Source: Asterella californica (taxonomy: Eukaryota; Streptophyta; Marchantiopsida; Marchantiales; Aytoniaceae). Taken from it: DNA of 64,000 nt. The stretch's first letter is position 1. Each line of letters starts with the position of its first letter. Below the pieces are notes generated by a model. It did not search any database and was not told the DNA's origin. It was given only the letters and a program-made list of their open reading frames with translations. Location of the stretch: NCBI GenBank assembly GCA_036924285.1, contig JAYKYS010000006.1, positions 21,240,001 through 21,304,000 of the forward strand. The letters run 5' to 3'. A program made the position numbers and the translations under genes. Of this stretch, positions 48,963 through 59,425 are shown in pieces.

Positions 48963-49390
48963 CTTCTGAAGAAGTTCCCTTCTGTCGGAGGAAGTCCCCT
49001 AAGACAGGAAAGAAGGAGGGAACTTCCTCCGCATGAGAGAACCTCCCTCCTGATATCTTCGCACGAGGGAGGTAAACCCCCTCGCGAATCCCTTATTGGG
49101 GTTCGCGTGAAACCCCCAAAGGGGATTCGCGAGGGGAGCTAAACTCCCTCCTTCACGAATCTCCTTTAGGGATGTCGCGTGCGGTGCGATTGGTCGTACG
49201 CGTGTGACCAGTCTCTCCCTCCTTCACAGGAGGGAGTGTACCTCGCTCGCCTAAACCCCTTGGGGGAGTCGTGCGAGCGACTAGTCGCTCCAGTAAACTC
49301 CCTCCTTGCTATGCAGGAGAGAGTTTATATCGCACGCGTGCGACTAGTCCCTCTTTGTCCTTGGCACGAGGGGCTAAACCCTTTGTGATT
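48963..49390. repeat. GC-rich cluster of perfect fold-backs
   Basis: A dense set of inverted repeats. CCCCTCGCGAATCCC (49078-49092) pairs exactly with 49122-49136, with a nested ttgggg/ccccaa stem. CTCCCTCCT (49215-49223) pairs with 49228-49236 across a 4-base loop. GAGCGACTAGTCGCTC (49275-49290) is a perfect 16-bp palindrome. Aaactccctcct (49295) pairs with aggagagagttt with one mismatch. CGCACGCGTGCG (49331-49342) is a perfect palindrome. A phrase of the form taaaCYCC recurs at about 49073, 49140, 49252, 49293 and 49375. CpG is abundant, in sharp contrast to the flanks. Confidence 0.85.
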
Positions 49391-52300
49391 TTTCATTGGC
49401 AGTTCAAGTGCGAGGGCTGTTATTTTGCGATGGAGATTTATTGATCGCCGACCTCGAGAAAATAGACTCGGTGAGAAGAAAGCCAAGAGTTACTAGCTGT
49501 TTCAGTGAATTTTCAAATTTTCTGGTAAATGAGAACTACACGTCTGGAAAGTCTACTCAATTTTACAGGCTGATTTCCTGCCGGTTCGAAGTCAAACGGA
49601 GTCTCTTTTTTCTATCATGCCGGCTGTCGTTCTTTTGATTGTTCTTGCATAGAGCAGGAGGGGTTCCTGAAACCCGCTTTCGCTTGATACTACTGCCACG
49701 ATAAATTCAAATATGCTGCGTTGTCAGAATGACTGGTTCACAGACGTCAAAATTCAAAATTCTTCCATCCATTTCTCCTTCCATCCATGGAATCAACAGT
49801 CCATATAGAGTTCATTTTGAAGAGCTACTGATTCTCTTTCTTTCAAGCCGTAGATGACATCCTCTGGATAACCAGTGAAAAAACGCCAGCGTTGTGCGTT
49901 TTCTGTGGGGGCTCCCACCAAGACTAATCCGATGCTAGTTACGACTAAAATGCTTAGCGGTAGGGATCTCCACCGCTAATATAGTAGGAGTTGTGGTTTA
50001 ATCCTCGACTGTGTGGTAGCAAGGGGCATCTCATCTTCGAATATATGGCTTAGACTTCAAATATTTATATTTTATATTTTACTGTTATATCCCTAGCCCC
50101 AGCGGTCCAAACCGAGGCTTAATGAACAGGACCAGATAAACCCTCGGGAGTACAGTCAAACATTATTATAAACCGTGTGAGAAGTAAAATAGATCCTAAA
50201 ATAAATTTAAAAAAAACAAAAAAAACTTCTATTGGAATAAAAAATTTATTAAAGAGACTCAAAACTTCACAAAGAGTAATTTAGAGAGACAATATCACTC
50301 AGTATAATTTGAATGATATCTCATATTTGACTTGTAGGTTTATGGTTGTAATAAGTAATTATTTTTAATGAGATATGATATTTGATTTCAATATTTTTGT
50401 ATGCAAAGAATCAGTATAGCGACACATCTAAATGTTTAGCACTAAAAGTTCAAAAATAAAATTTATTAATTTTATAAAAATCATTATAATCATTACTAAA
50501 AATTTATAAATATTACTTCAATAACTTGTTTTATTTGAAGAGGTGATAAAATCATTAATTACATAATAAAAATTTTTATATACTAAAAATTAATATTTAT
50601 AATATAATAAAGTACCAAAAAATAGAACGTAACACATGATATATAAAGCAAGTGTTCAACGTCCCCCGAGGAAAAACTAATTTTTTCTTGACACGAACTG
50701 TAATGAGAGTCTTTGTGATTCTATCACCATCACAAAATGCATTCCTATATCAAGTTTGTTCAACCTAGGGTCATGGAAGTTGAGAACAAACTAGCAACAA
50801 GTTTGCTTTACCAACATGCGTACATGTCAGGTATGCACCTTTTCAACTTCTTCGATTCACAAATAGAACGAGTTATATGCAAACACTTAGTCCATAAACA
50901 TTTTGAAACTGGAACTCTCTCTCGTTGTTTGTATTATATCGTGGTGTTAAATCTTAGAACACATTGTATGTTTAGCTTACTATTAAGACGTGTCAGCTAA
51001 AACGAAAGATTATCTAAAGTTCAGAAGGGAAAGTTCGTAGTTAGTCTAACGGCAGCTTTCTGTAAAGCTGTGTATCGCTTAAGGTGGTGTCTTTATATCG
51101 CAATAAGTATTTACTTTTTTGACTTTTTAATATTTTGAAATTACAGTAAACTTTTTATTTACTGAATTTGCTTACGACTGAAACGGACGTTCGAATTGAA
51201 CAAAAAATAAATTAGAGGTGCCCACGAACGCTTGATGTGAATATCTCCGGAAATGCCTGCAGGAAACGTCTGTGGCCTCTTGGTCACAGCCGTAACAATT
51301 GTCCGTGAGCGACGGATATATTCACTGTATAGATGTATAGAGATTGTTTATTCATCTCATGTACAGTTAGAACTGTACATGAGGTGTAATTAATAGCTAA
51401 TCTTTCTTTTAAGAAGGGTTAATTCGTCTCGGCAACTTGTCTTTACTCATCATTAAGATTCTACTTGTACTTGGGTAGGTTTCAGTTACTGTCACAGCGC
51501 TTATGGGTTTCTTTGATTTTCAGAAGCCAGGTGTTTCGTTTACTTGAGAGTAGTTTAAATTAGATTTTTTAATTTTAATAACTTAAATTTAGACATTTTT
51601 ATTTAGACTATTCACTTGCAGTGACTAAATCAGACGCGGACTTTTCCTCCCCCCGTTTCCTTCCTTCCCTGTACAAGGTTGTTGTTAAAATTTTCACTGC
51701 AACCAAATAAAAAGCCAGTCAGACAGTTTTCCGTGTCTATTTTCTTGTCCTTTTTATTTTCTTTGTACAAGGCCGTGGGGCAGGATATTTGCGAGATGTT
51801 TCAGCTTTGACACGCACTATTAAATCGTGGATGAAATGTTATAGGAGTTTCAAAGGTGGAACCTTTTGGAGAGTTATCATTTCGGCTAAGAGTCCATGGA
51901 CGTTTTGTACGTAAAAGAATATCATGGATATTTTTTATTCTTCTTTTAATAATTTTGGCCATAAGTTTTAAAATAAAAATTCATAATACTCAAAAAAATG
52001 ATTCTAAGTTTCAGAGGCCAGAAATATTTAATGATAAATAAGTACTTTGAACTCACAGAGGCGCCTGTCAGTGATCTACGATTTTGGAGTTTTATATCTT
52101 TCTAGTTTATGAATCTTTTTGCACCCTAATAACATGCGAAAACGTAAAGTCACTCCAAACCGTAAGCTCTATAGAAAACGCTTTGTCAAAGTCACGAAGC
52201 TACACATATAACGAATTCATTTATGAGAGTTTGATATTTGTACAACATATTACCGACTCGTGAATCCAAAAATCCGAAATGTTTTATGCTACCTAATCAA

Positions 52301-52740
52301 GATCTCCCGTGGAAGAGTCTTCGGTTTCTATTCCCCTCTGCTCCCGCTTCGAGAAAAAGAAATCGAAAGGTGTTGGGGGTGTCAAAGTTAGTAACCTTTT
52401 CATAGATTCGACAGCCGCGGGAGTGAGTTATTATTTCGGCAAGACTGCGGCAAGTGTTTGATGCAGTCACCTCCGGAGGTACAGCAGGAAAATATCGCGG
52501 GTATATTCTTAACAACTCTTCACTCGTTTCGTCTGTTTTTTTACAATGAATTTTTTATTGCTATGAATAATTATCATGAATGTATAAATTGAAAAATAAT
52601 CAATGATAAAATCGTGATGTCCAATCACAAGCGCGAGCCAGAAGAAATCGTGATTATATACAAAATTACTTGTGAAAATTTTACGGTCAATTACCTCTCC
52701 GCCGCTAAAAAATATTTCCTCTAAACTTTGACACCCCTAT
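49391..52740. other. AT-rich intergenic DNA
   Basis: No supportable gene. Notable small structures are an 8-bp stem (ttagcggt / accgctaa) at about 49956-49981 and the 13-bp hairpin at 51356-51383. Open frames at 50737-51000 and 51856-52041 have no recognisable features. Confidence 0.4.
51356..51383. repeat. Perfect 13-bp inverted repeat
   Basis: CTCATGTACAGTT (51356-51368) and AACTGTACATGAG (51371-51383) are exact reverse complements separated by two bases. The short spacing makes it close to a true palindrome, as for a dimer-binding site or a cruciform. Confidence 0.75.
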
Positions 52741-52750
52741 TACAACTGGA

Positions 52751-52972
52751 ACCCTAAACCCTTATTGACAACTTGCTGTGTAGCGGAAGGCCGTGCCCGC
52801 AGTGAGCTTAACTTTGACCACGACTATCGGACAACGCATTCCGCGGCGTAAAGCTCATTGTGGAAATCTTGTCTTTTGCCCATGACCTTACGCTGATATA
52901 CAAGCATTTCGCTAGTGGAAAGAGATGAGGAACAAACCAGAATATGTTGTTCACTTGCGGCCGCCGGAAGGT
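52751..52972 (+). other. Telo-box and possible first exon of an unfinished gene
   Basis: aaccctaaacccttatt near 52752 matches the plant telo-box (AAACCCTAA type) often found in promoters of growth-related genes. 175 bases on, an ATG at 52926 opens MRNKPEYVVHLRPPE and meets a good donor (GAAG|GTAAGACT) at about 52971. No following exon was recognised before 53500, so this is either a relic or a chance arrangement. Confidence 0.25.
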
Positions 52973-53586
52973 AAGACTACTCTTCGAGTGCTTTAGTTTC
53001 TTGCATTAGAGTCTCCGAGATGGGAGATGGCTCTACATGTGCTAATGAGTACTAGTTGGGAGCAGAGAAACACGAGGCCGAGGCCTGCTCTGCTGTTTAG
53101 TTTCCATCCTCAGTTGGCAGAAGTATAGGGCAAGTGAGTGATACTACCAAATTATCTTCGGGGCACAGTGATGAGGGCATGCTCCTTGAAACAAGACGAT
53201 GCTAACGAATTGGCTTTCGTGCTAAGCAGCTACAAAAACGAATCCAACAAACAAGAAAATAAGACCAAATGGAATAGATTCCGTTTCTGAAAGGCCTTTC
53301 ACAGCTTGGCGTTCTGATGGCCGCTTCAGAGATCTTCATTCGTCATCGCCGACAGGAAAGATCTTCAAGCAGCAAGAATCTTAGGGAAGCAGAATCGACA
53401 GTTTGGCTAAAAGAATTGGAAGAGGACAAACTCTAGAGGCCACATTTCTTCTCGTGGTTCACGCTCAAATTTCTACAAAACAGACATTTCCATATCCAAA
53501 CGTCTTCAAGGAAGAACTTGTATGCAGTGGATGCATATATATAGGACAAGAATGATGTCGATAGTTTCCCTTCGGGATGTGATTGG

Positions 53587-54030
53587 AAGCTAAAAAACGT
53601 CCGTGCAATGGAGTTTGTTCACAGGTAGGTGTTGCAACTTTAAGTTCAGTTTGATTCGCTGCTGGTTTTAGCTGGAGGATGTTACTCTGGTGGCTCCAGT
53701 ACACTTTGTCAGGGGGTGTTTTACTCCTGCTACTTGCAATTGTCGTCCTATAATATTCTCTCAATCTTGTTTCGTTTTCAACATTTGACCGATACAGTCA
53801 ACCTGCCGAAAGCTAAAAGACGTCCGTGAAATGAAGTTTGTTCACAGGTAGGTGTTGCAACTTTAAGTTAAGTTTGATTCGCTGCTGGTTTTAGCTGGAG
53901 GATGTTACTCTGGTAGCTCCAGTACACTTTGTATGGGGTGTTTTACTCCTGCTTCTTGCAATTGTCGTCCCTTTTTATGCTCGCAATCTTGTTTCGTTTT
54001 CAAAATTTGACCGATACAGCCAACCTGCCG
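53587..54030 (+). repeat. Tandem duplication, two copies, 223-bp period
   Basis: Copies 53587-53809 and 53810-54030 abut directly. They share long identical runs, for example tttgttcacaggtaggtg and cgctgctggttttagctg, with about a dozen differences and small indels. Each copy contains a ttcacag|gtaggtg word that resembles back-to-back acceptor and donor signals. No open frame runs through both. Confidence 0.92.
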
Positions 54031-54882
54031 GCGAACTTTGTAGGTGTAATTACGGTGTTGTGTGTTGTTGCGCTCTTTTGTCCCTTTTCGAGATCTTTTA
54101 CACCAAAGTCAGCTTTGCGAATCATGAGCAAGGACACAGGAACGGGGCAATGAACTGAGACTCAGAACGTGAGAAGGAAGCTCGTTTCAAATTGACGAAA
54201 TCTAGACGGTGGTGGAAGCTAAGGTCGTGGATGGGTTGAATGGAAAGAAGTTTAGAGTGGAAGAGAGGTACACGATGATGGCGACCACGAATGCGCTGCC
54301 CGGCACGTCCGACGTACTCGCATTGCACTCGTTGGAAGCTTGAGTTTTTTGCAAATGTCTATTCAGTAATAAATAGGTATCTTCATGAGCCCCTTCATTT
54401 GCAGTACTGTAGATGTTTGAGTCAGGGTTGGCAATGATTCCGCACTTATCTTCCACCAAACCTCAAGTCCATTGATTGCACTAAGCAAACTAGAGGTAAG
54501 GGAGTGCGGGCGGGACTAGAGAGCACTAATGGAAGGCATACGAGAAGACAATGAACGAACTATTCACACGCTTTCCTCTTTGATGATTGATCTCATACAA
54601 TTGCAGACTGCCAATCAGCAGACGTTATAAGTTGAGTCCCAGTTGTTGCCATAGGCTTGTCTTTCTCAGAAAATCGCTAGCGTCAGTGAATTCTTCCTCC
54701 AAAGAGTACTACGTCGATAAATTCACCACATCTGGACTGCAGCGGAGTCTTTGTAATGTAATGTATGACATACGATCAAGACAAGAGAGAATGCATTCAA
54801 TCCCAAACAGGACAATGGTAGTATGACTTAATATCAGAATGGAGCACAGCTCTTGGGATTCTCTCTCTCTCTCGCTCTTGTA
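54031..54882. other. Intergenic, nothing recognised
   Basis: Balanced composition and several short overlapping frames on both strands, none with a recognisable motif. Confidence 0.35.
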
Positions 54883-54947
54883 CCATAGCTCATACTGCTC
54901 AAAGTCACTTCAAGCACTCATGTGACTATGAGTAGTATGAGCTATGG
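54883..54947. repeat. Long hairpin: 26-bp stem, 13-nt loop
   Basis: The left arm 54883-54908 (CCATAGCTCATACTGCTCAA then AGTCAC) pairs with 54922-54947 at 24 of 26 positions. One of the two exceptions would be a G-U wobble in RNA and the other an A-A mismatch. The hairpin lies between two CT-rich microsatellite tracts. Stem length is in the range of small-RNA precursors, but no matching target in this window was noted. Confidence 0.8.
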
Positions 54948-54956
54948 GCTATAATC

Positions 54957-54957
<1 letters not shown>

Positions 54958-55002
<45 letters not shown>
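54958..55002. repeat. (TC)n microsatellite
   Basis: About 22 uninterrupted TC units, preceded on the other side of the hairpin by a shorter CT run (54861-54873). Confidence 0.97.
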
Positions 55003-55005
<3 letters not shown>

Positions 55006-55383
55006 ACACCCCAACAGACAAAGCAAAATAACGATGAACCGAATGGAGCCGAACTGGACTTCTACGGTCCTACGATTGGTCAGACAGGAGCACGGGTTGG
55101 CCTGGTTGGTTAAAAGGTAAGGCCCTACAGTAGAGGTGACGGTGGTCCCTAAAGCAACACCATCAAATCGGCACTCTATTTCCTTTTCTTGTGGAACTGA
55201 TAGGGCTCTTCTAGTGATCCACGCAACTTGGATGGAGATTCAATTGAATACTATCTTATTAAGATTCAACTGCGTGACGAACTGTAATGAAGACGGTGCT
55301 CGAAATCGTTTCTGGCTTCCATAGAGCGTGTGGAAGGAGAACACTTTCAGGCAGACGTATCCATCGGCTTTTGGTTGCGGACT
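55003..55383. other. Intergenic, nothing recognised
   Basis: No gene, repeat or RNA signature recognised. Confidence 0.35.
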
Positions 55384-55728
55384 TCAATTTAGGCTAGCAT
55401 CAGCAGAGGTCATACATGCGGCGAGGTCTTCACACGCGAGCAAGAGAGCATGTCGAAATCCTGGGATAATGTTTCTACTCAAGCTAATCCATCGACCATG
55501 AAATATGCGTTCAAGAGGCAGCACGAGTCTACAAGCGTCAGCGATTGTTACGTAGAAGACATCCCCTTCAGATATTAAAATAAGAGCTTCTACAACAACA
55601 AATCTTGCCGAATCAGCAAATTCACTGACGGGTGATGTTCGAATCACACCATTGAACATCTCCTTGACTGAAGGACGGCCGTCGTACAGTACGCTTTTTT
55701 CTAAGCTTTCCAGCCTTTGCCGGTAGAT
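55384..55728 (-). pseudogene. Fragment with faint ribosome-inactivating-protein-like pattern
   Basis: The minus-strand frame is open from about 55728 to the TGA at 55384-55386 and has strongly protein-like composition. It opens RQRLESLEKSVLYDGRPS. A hydrophobic helix is followed by ILISEGDVFYV, and about 26 residues after that Glu comes LERIFHGRWISLS. That order resembles the RIP N-glycosidase fold, where a helix ends in S-E-A-A-R and is followed by an L-E-...-W-x-x-L-S element. The catalytic Arg of E-A-A-R is absent here (E-G-D-V), the spacing is shorter than usual, and the N-terminal part is missing or stopped (TAA at about 55731). If the homology is real, this copy should be inactive. An unrelated protein is equally possible. 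Confidence 0.28.
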
Positions 55729-55845
55729 TTACATGTCTTGGAGACAAGAACAATGATCCTACTGCATAGATCATACTACTTACAGCCTTCGCCGGTAGAT
55801 TTACATGTCTTGGAGACAAGAAGAACAATCCTATTCCATACACTA
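55711..55845 (+). repeat. Tandem duplication, 72-bp period
   Basis: cagcctt(t/c)gccggtagat and the following tttacatgtcttggagacaa occur at 55711 and 55783. The period is 24 codons, so one minus-strand frame (55622-55843) stays open through both copies. The upstream copy on the minus strand contains GCT|GTAAGTAGT, a good splice donor, which the other copy lacks. Confidence 0.85.
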
Positions 55846-55848
55846 CTA

Positions 55849-55886
55849 TTCGAGAGGATCAGCGATAAGACGCTGATCCTCTCGAA
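55849..55886. repeat. Perfect 16-bp hairpin
   Basis: TTCGAGAGGATCAGCG (55849-55864) pairs exactly with CGCTGATCCTCTCGAA (55871-55886) across the loop ATAAGA. A further partial copy (aatcctctcgaac) follows at about 55896. Confidence 0.9.
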
Positions 55887-55911
55887 CTTGTCTCTAATCC
55901 TCTCGAACGGG

Positions 55912-55933
55912 TTCTGAAGCAGCAGCTTCAGAA
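55912..55933. repeat. Perfect 9-bp hairpin
   Basis: TTCTGAAGC (55912-55920) pairs with GCTTCAGAA (55925-55933) across agca. It lies 25 bp from the 16-bp hairpin at 55849-55886. Confidence 0.75.
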
Positions 55934-56498
55934 TCTGGTAACTGGAACTACTACGAAACCTAACCTAAGGAACGTAACCCTAGCTGAATATTAACATTTG
56001 AACTTGAACTTAAACTATCTAGAAGGTTCAGAATTCAAGAGCCGTGCATTGTAGATGTGAAAATACTGCTGGACAGGGACTTGCTATCTAATTCAAACAT
56101 TCAAATTTGGGCACTTCGGTGCTATAGTGAAATTCAGATTAGAAAGAGGGTCCTAGTGTGAAAATTGGACGGACATTTACGTGGAGAACCGGTAACCGGT
56201 TTCTGGTGACAAGAGGACGGTTTGTGCTGCTGCCTTCTTGGTATTTGAAGACGCGTGCTTGAAAGTTGACAGCTCGGTTGACAACTTGAGATTCCGGAAT
56301 CCCAATATGGAGCAGAACTGACGCCGAGATTGGCTACATTAGCTCGAGGATAAAGGCGCCCTGAGAAAGCCGAGCCACGTCACTCTGACCTGTCAAATCG
56401 TGGACATGCGCAGAACAAATTTGAAAGTTAAAGAACAGCAGATCTATCTGTCTCGACATTCGAAAACGGGGTCGCGCCTTGCGGGGAACGGTGGTCAC
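55934..56498. other. Intergenic, downstream of the oxidase gene
   Basis: No gene seen. A short near-palindrome of accggt words (gaaccggtaaccggtttc) lies at about 56187-56204. Confidence 0.4.
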
Positions 56499-56533
56499 GG
56501 GTCAAAGGGGGGTGGATGGGAAAGGGCGGAGGG
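56499..56533 (+). other. G-quadruplex motif just beyond the oxidase stop codon
   Basis: G-runs at 56499-56501, 56507-56512, 56518-56520, 56524-56526 and 56531-56533 with loops of 3-5 bases. It is on the strand opposite to the oxidase mRNA, so it would affect DNA, not that transcript. Confidence 0.5.
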
Positions 56534-56583
56534 CGTAGTTCAGGGTCGATTGATCAAGAACAAAATTTGGAAAAGTGCGGTTA

Positions 56584-59035
56584 CTAACTCGGAGGAATGC
56601 TTTGGGCGAAGTTGAAGACATTCTTGGAGTCCCACTTCGTCTTGATGGTTTTCAGCTTGTTGAGGTTAGAGCCATAGTACGCGGAAAGCGGCATTTCGCT
56701 GTCGATGTAGTTCTGGTATGCTGAGGCGGAGGCGAAGGGACGAACGGCGCTCCACAAGCCCTCGATCCAGTTGATATCAGTCTGAGCATCTTGAGGCTTG
56801 TCATTCCAGTACGTGAACATCTGAAGGCTGTAGAAAGAGTCTCGGTGGACCCAAGCGCTAGCACTGGTCGAGATGCTGTTAATGGCTGAGCCACGGCCCC
56901 CGAAAAGATCGAAGATCACGTAGCTTTGTCCTGGCCCTTGTTGCAGTTTGTTAATGTAGGCTTGGATTCCTGCATCCGAAAAACCAGAGCCCTTGACGAA
57001 GATGGACTTTGACTTGAACGTCCGAGACTCATAGACGAAGTTCTTGAGGTCCAGAATCGAAATGGGATCCGTTTCTGTGAATCCTCCGTTGATGACCACG
57101 GTTCTGATGTAGTCAGTCTCGAGTTCGGTGGTGCTGGAAGGTGCAGGGACGTTATTCAAGAAAGTCTGCAAAACGCTCTTCAGGTTCGTTTTCGGCCCGA
57201 GGTAAATTCCCCAGAAGAAGTTTCCACCGCTTGGGTCGTGGTAGAGAGATGCAGAGACGTCGTTAGTGGCATTCGCTCCCCAGAGCCCAAATGCTTTGGT
57301 GGTAGCAGCCTGCTGACTCTTCAGAAAGTTATACATGAAATACGTCACCTTCTTTGAGACATCATAAGTCTTGAAGGTAAATTTCGTCACAATACCTGCG
57401 GCACAAGTAAACCCAGAACGACCACAATTCAATGGTAAGCCTACCAATTCATTTCTTCAATTAAGGATTCTCAAAAGGGTGATCGCACGCAAGCGAAAGA
57501 CCACGTTGATGAAAATTATGCCTCCAATTTGTTCTGCCGTTTCAGTTAAGAGTAAGTCATGAGCGGTTTGGTCATGTCTAAAGGTACAAGTTTACAAGCA
57601 TTCTTGACGAGTATACAATTGCTCTAGTTAAAAGTTAACTGTGACAAAGACGTAGAACAGCCTTGGAAAAGTACACAAAGGAAAGATCCATAGATCTGGA
57701 CCCATTAACTCACCAAAGGAGTTAGCGCCAGCGCCTTTGAGAGCGAACAAGAGGTCCGAATTCTTGTTCGAGTTGGCAGTCACAACGGTTCCATTAGCAG
57801 TGACAAGCTCGACTTCGACCATGCTGTCAGACAAGAGTCCAAACTTCCTAGAGACGAATCCCCATCCGCCTCCAAGTGCATGGCCTCCGACTCCCACGCT
57901 GGGGCATGTTCCGGACGGAACAGTAACCTTCCCTTGATTCCAGAGAGCCAGCTTGATAGGTCCCAGTCGTGCACCTCCTCCAATTGTCGCTGTCTTGGCA
58001 TTTTTGTCGTACGTGACCTGGTTCATGCCCTCCAAGTCCACAACTATGACACCATCTTTCCCACCTGATTCACGTGAAGAAGTCCGATGTTTAGATACAG
58101 ACGCTGAACTCGCAGCAACTTGCAGCTGCAGATGAGTGAAACTACATGCTGAAGGCGATGGCAAGACGTTAAGACAAAGCTCGAAGCTTGGAGCTTGAAT
58201 CTTGAAGTGTCTAAAGGTTAACCAAAAAACTTCGTCGAAATGCGTTCTTAACCTTTCGAGGGTATGAACGATATCGATGAGTCCAAGCTAAAGAAGAGAC
58301 CAACACGTACGTACCGAGAGAATAACTTTCATAGGAGTGTCCTCCACTGCGGGGAGATATTCCTACGTTGAATTTGACAGCACACTGAACGGCATTCTGG
58401 ACTTGCGCCGTTGTGGTAGCGAAGACGAATGCTGCCGGGGACCACAAAAATCTGTGGTTGAAGACATGGCCTCGTGCCGCCTGGTAATCGGAGCTGCTGG
58501 GCAGAACAACCCTTGCTCCAGCTGGTTTGAAGCAATCAGACAACGACTGCTGCAGCAATTTTCTCCCAAGCTGTCAACGTCCACAATTTCCACATCAAGA
58601 TCTACTGTCAGATCAAAGGACACCACAAAAACTTCAATATATGTCCGACTCGAGCTTTTCTGTAACAGACACAGAAGCCTGCTCACCAGATCATTAGGAC
58701 TGCTAACTCGACCGTCAGTCTATGCGGAAGTCTAGTACATTTAATGCACGGAATGAGCTGTCTCGAATAATTCTGAATGGGATGAGTGAGTAAACTGAGA
58801 CAAAGCCCTATGTAGTTTACCTAATACGTCACTTGAGAAGGAGTTGGACTAGGCCCAATATCAGCAGCAAGGAGAAGATACTGCGGCGAAACGGTAAGTG
58901 CGAGTCTATTACTAGTCAGGACGAGGAACGAAAGTTTAGTACCCCAGCGGCAATGGCGGGTGTGGTGCAGGCCTGCAGAAGGACAAGACTGAGGAGACAA
59001 ATTCGTGTAAGCATCCATGCTCCTCCCGCTTTCAT
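56584..59035 (-). CDS. Secreted berberine bridge enzyme-like FAD oxidase, 4 exons, 503 aa
   Basis: Exons (minus): 59035-58943, 58570-58315, 58064-57714, 57395-56584, joining in phase to 503 codons plus stop with GT-AG introns. Exon 1 encodes a classic signal peptide (MKAGGAWMLTRICLLSLVLL then QACTTPAIAAG), so the protein should enter the secretory pathway. The FAD-binding PCMH domain carries SGGHSYESYS with His109 and PSGTCPSVGVGGH with Cys170. These are the two residues that bind FAD covalently in berberine bridge enzyme and glucooligosaccharide oxidase, with the expected spacing of about 61. NSFGIVTKFTFK links to the substrate domain, and the C-terminus has YYGSNLNKLKTIKTKWD and FNFAQSIPPS, the BBE-family tail. 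Known chemistry: two-electron oxidation with O2 giving H2O2, on carbohydrates, monolignols or alkaloids. The substrate here is not predictable. Complete, with no defects seen. Confidence 0.94.
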
Positions 59036-59418
59036 TGTCACCAGCACTTGCTTCAATTTCGATACACGGAGAAGTGATGAAGATTCTGATCCTCCAAAAT
59101 TCTGCTGTTTTTGTGCTTAAACTATGGAGCCAGAAAATCACTAGTTCCGTAGAAACTAGTCGAACACTTACAGTTGACGAACTTACGAGCTTCTAAGGTC
59201 CACTACACTGCTAAAATCTGAAACTACCAAAATACTGTCTTTCCTTTCGACCTCTAATTTCCAACACACTCGATCCACTATACTCGTCCACTCTATCTTG
59301 GACTTCCAAGTCGCAGAGGATGACTGCTAGCCCTCGAGAGGTCAGGTCAGGTAGGATACACCTCTCATATACTGCACGACATCGAAATGCTGACCGAAGC
59401 TACGCAGATTCGAGCTCC
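59036..59418 (-). other. Probable 5' UTR of the oxidase gene
   Basis: Spans from the TATA box to the ATG. No upstream gene or competing longer start in frame was recognised. Confidence 0.4.
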
Positions 59419-59425
59419 ATTTATA
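59419..59425 (-). promoter_or_regulatory. TATA box of the oxidase gene
   Basis: The minus strand reads gaacTATAAATggagc about 385 bp upstream of the ATG. It is a strong plant TATA consensus with a start expected near 59390. It implies a 5' UTR of roughly 350 nt unless the leader is spliced. Confidence 0.55.

Noticed and set aside
50737..51000. 87-codon plus-strand frame
   Set aside because: ATG-initiated, but no domain, no splice context and no codon pattern. It lies in AT-rich repeat DNA and is likely chance.
51010..51075. tRNA-like segment (tagttagtctaacggcagc)
   Set aside because: A cloverleaf could not be completed: no acceptor stem pairing and no T-loop consensus.
55622..55843. 73-codon minus-strand frame with repeated LSPRHVNLPAKA
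   Set aside because: Produced by the 72-bp tandem duplication; the overlapping frame at 55384-55728 has better protein-like composition.
58821..59141. 106-codon minus-strand frame over the oxidase first exon
   Set aside because: It is out of frame with the signal peptide reading, which splices in phase to the FAD domain.
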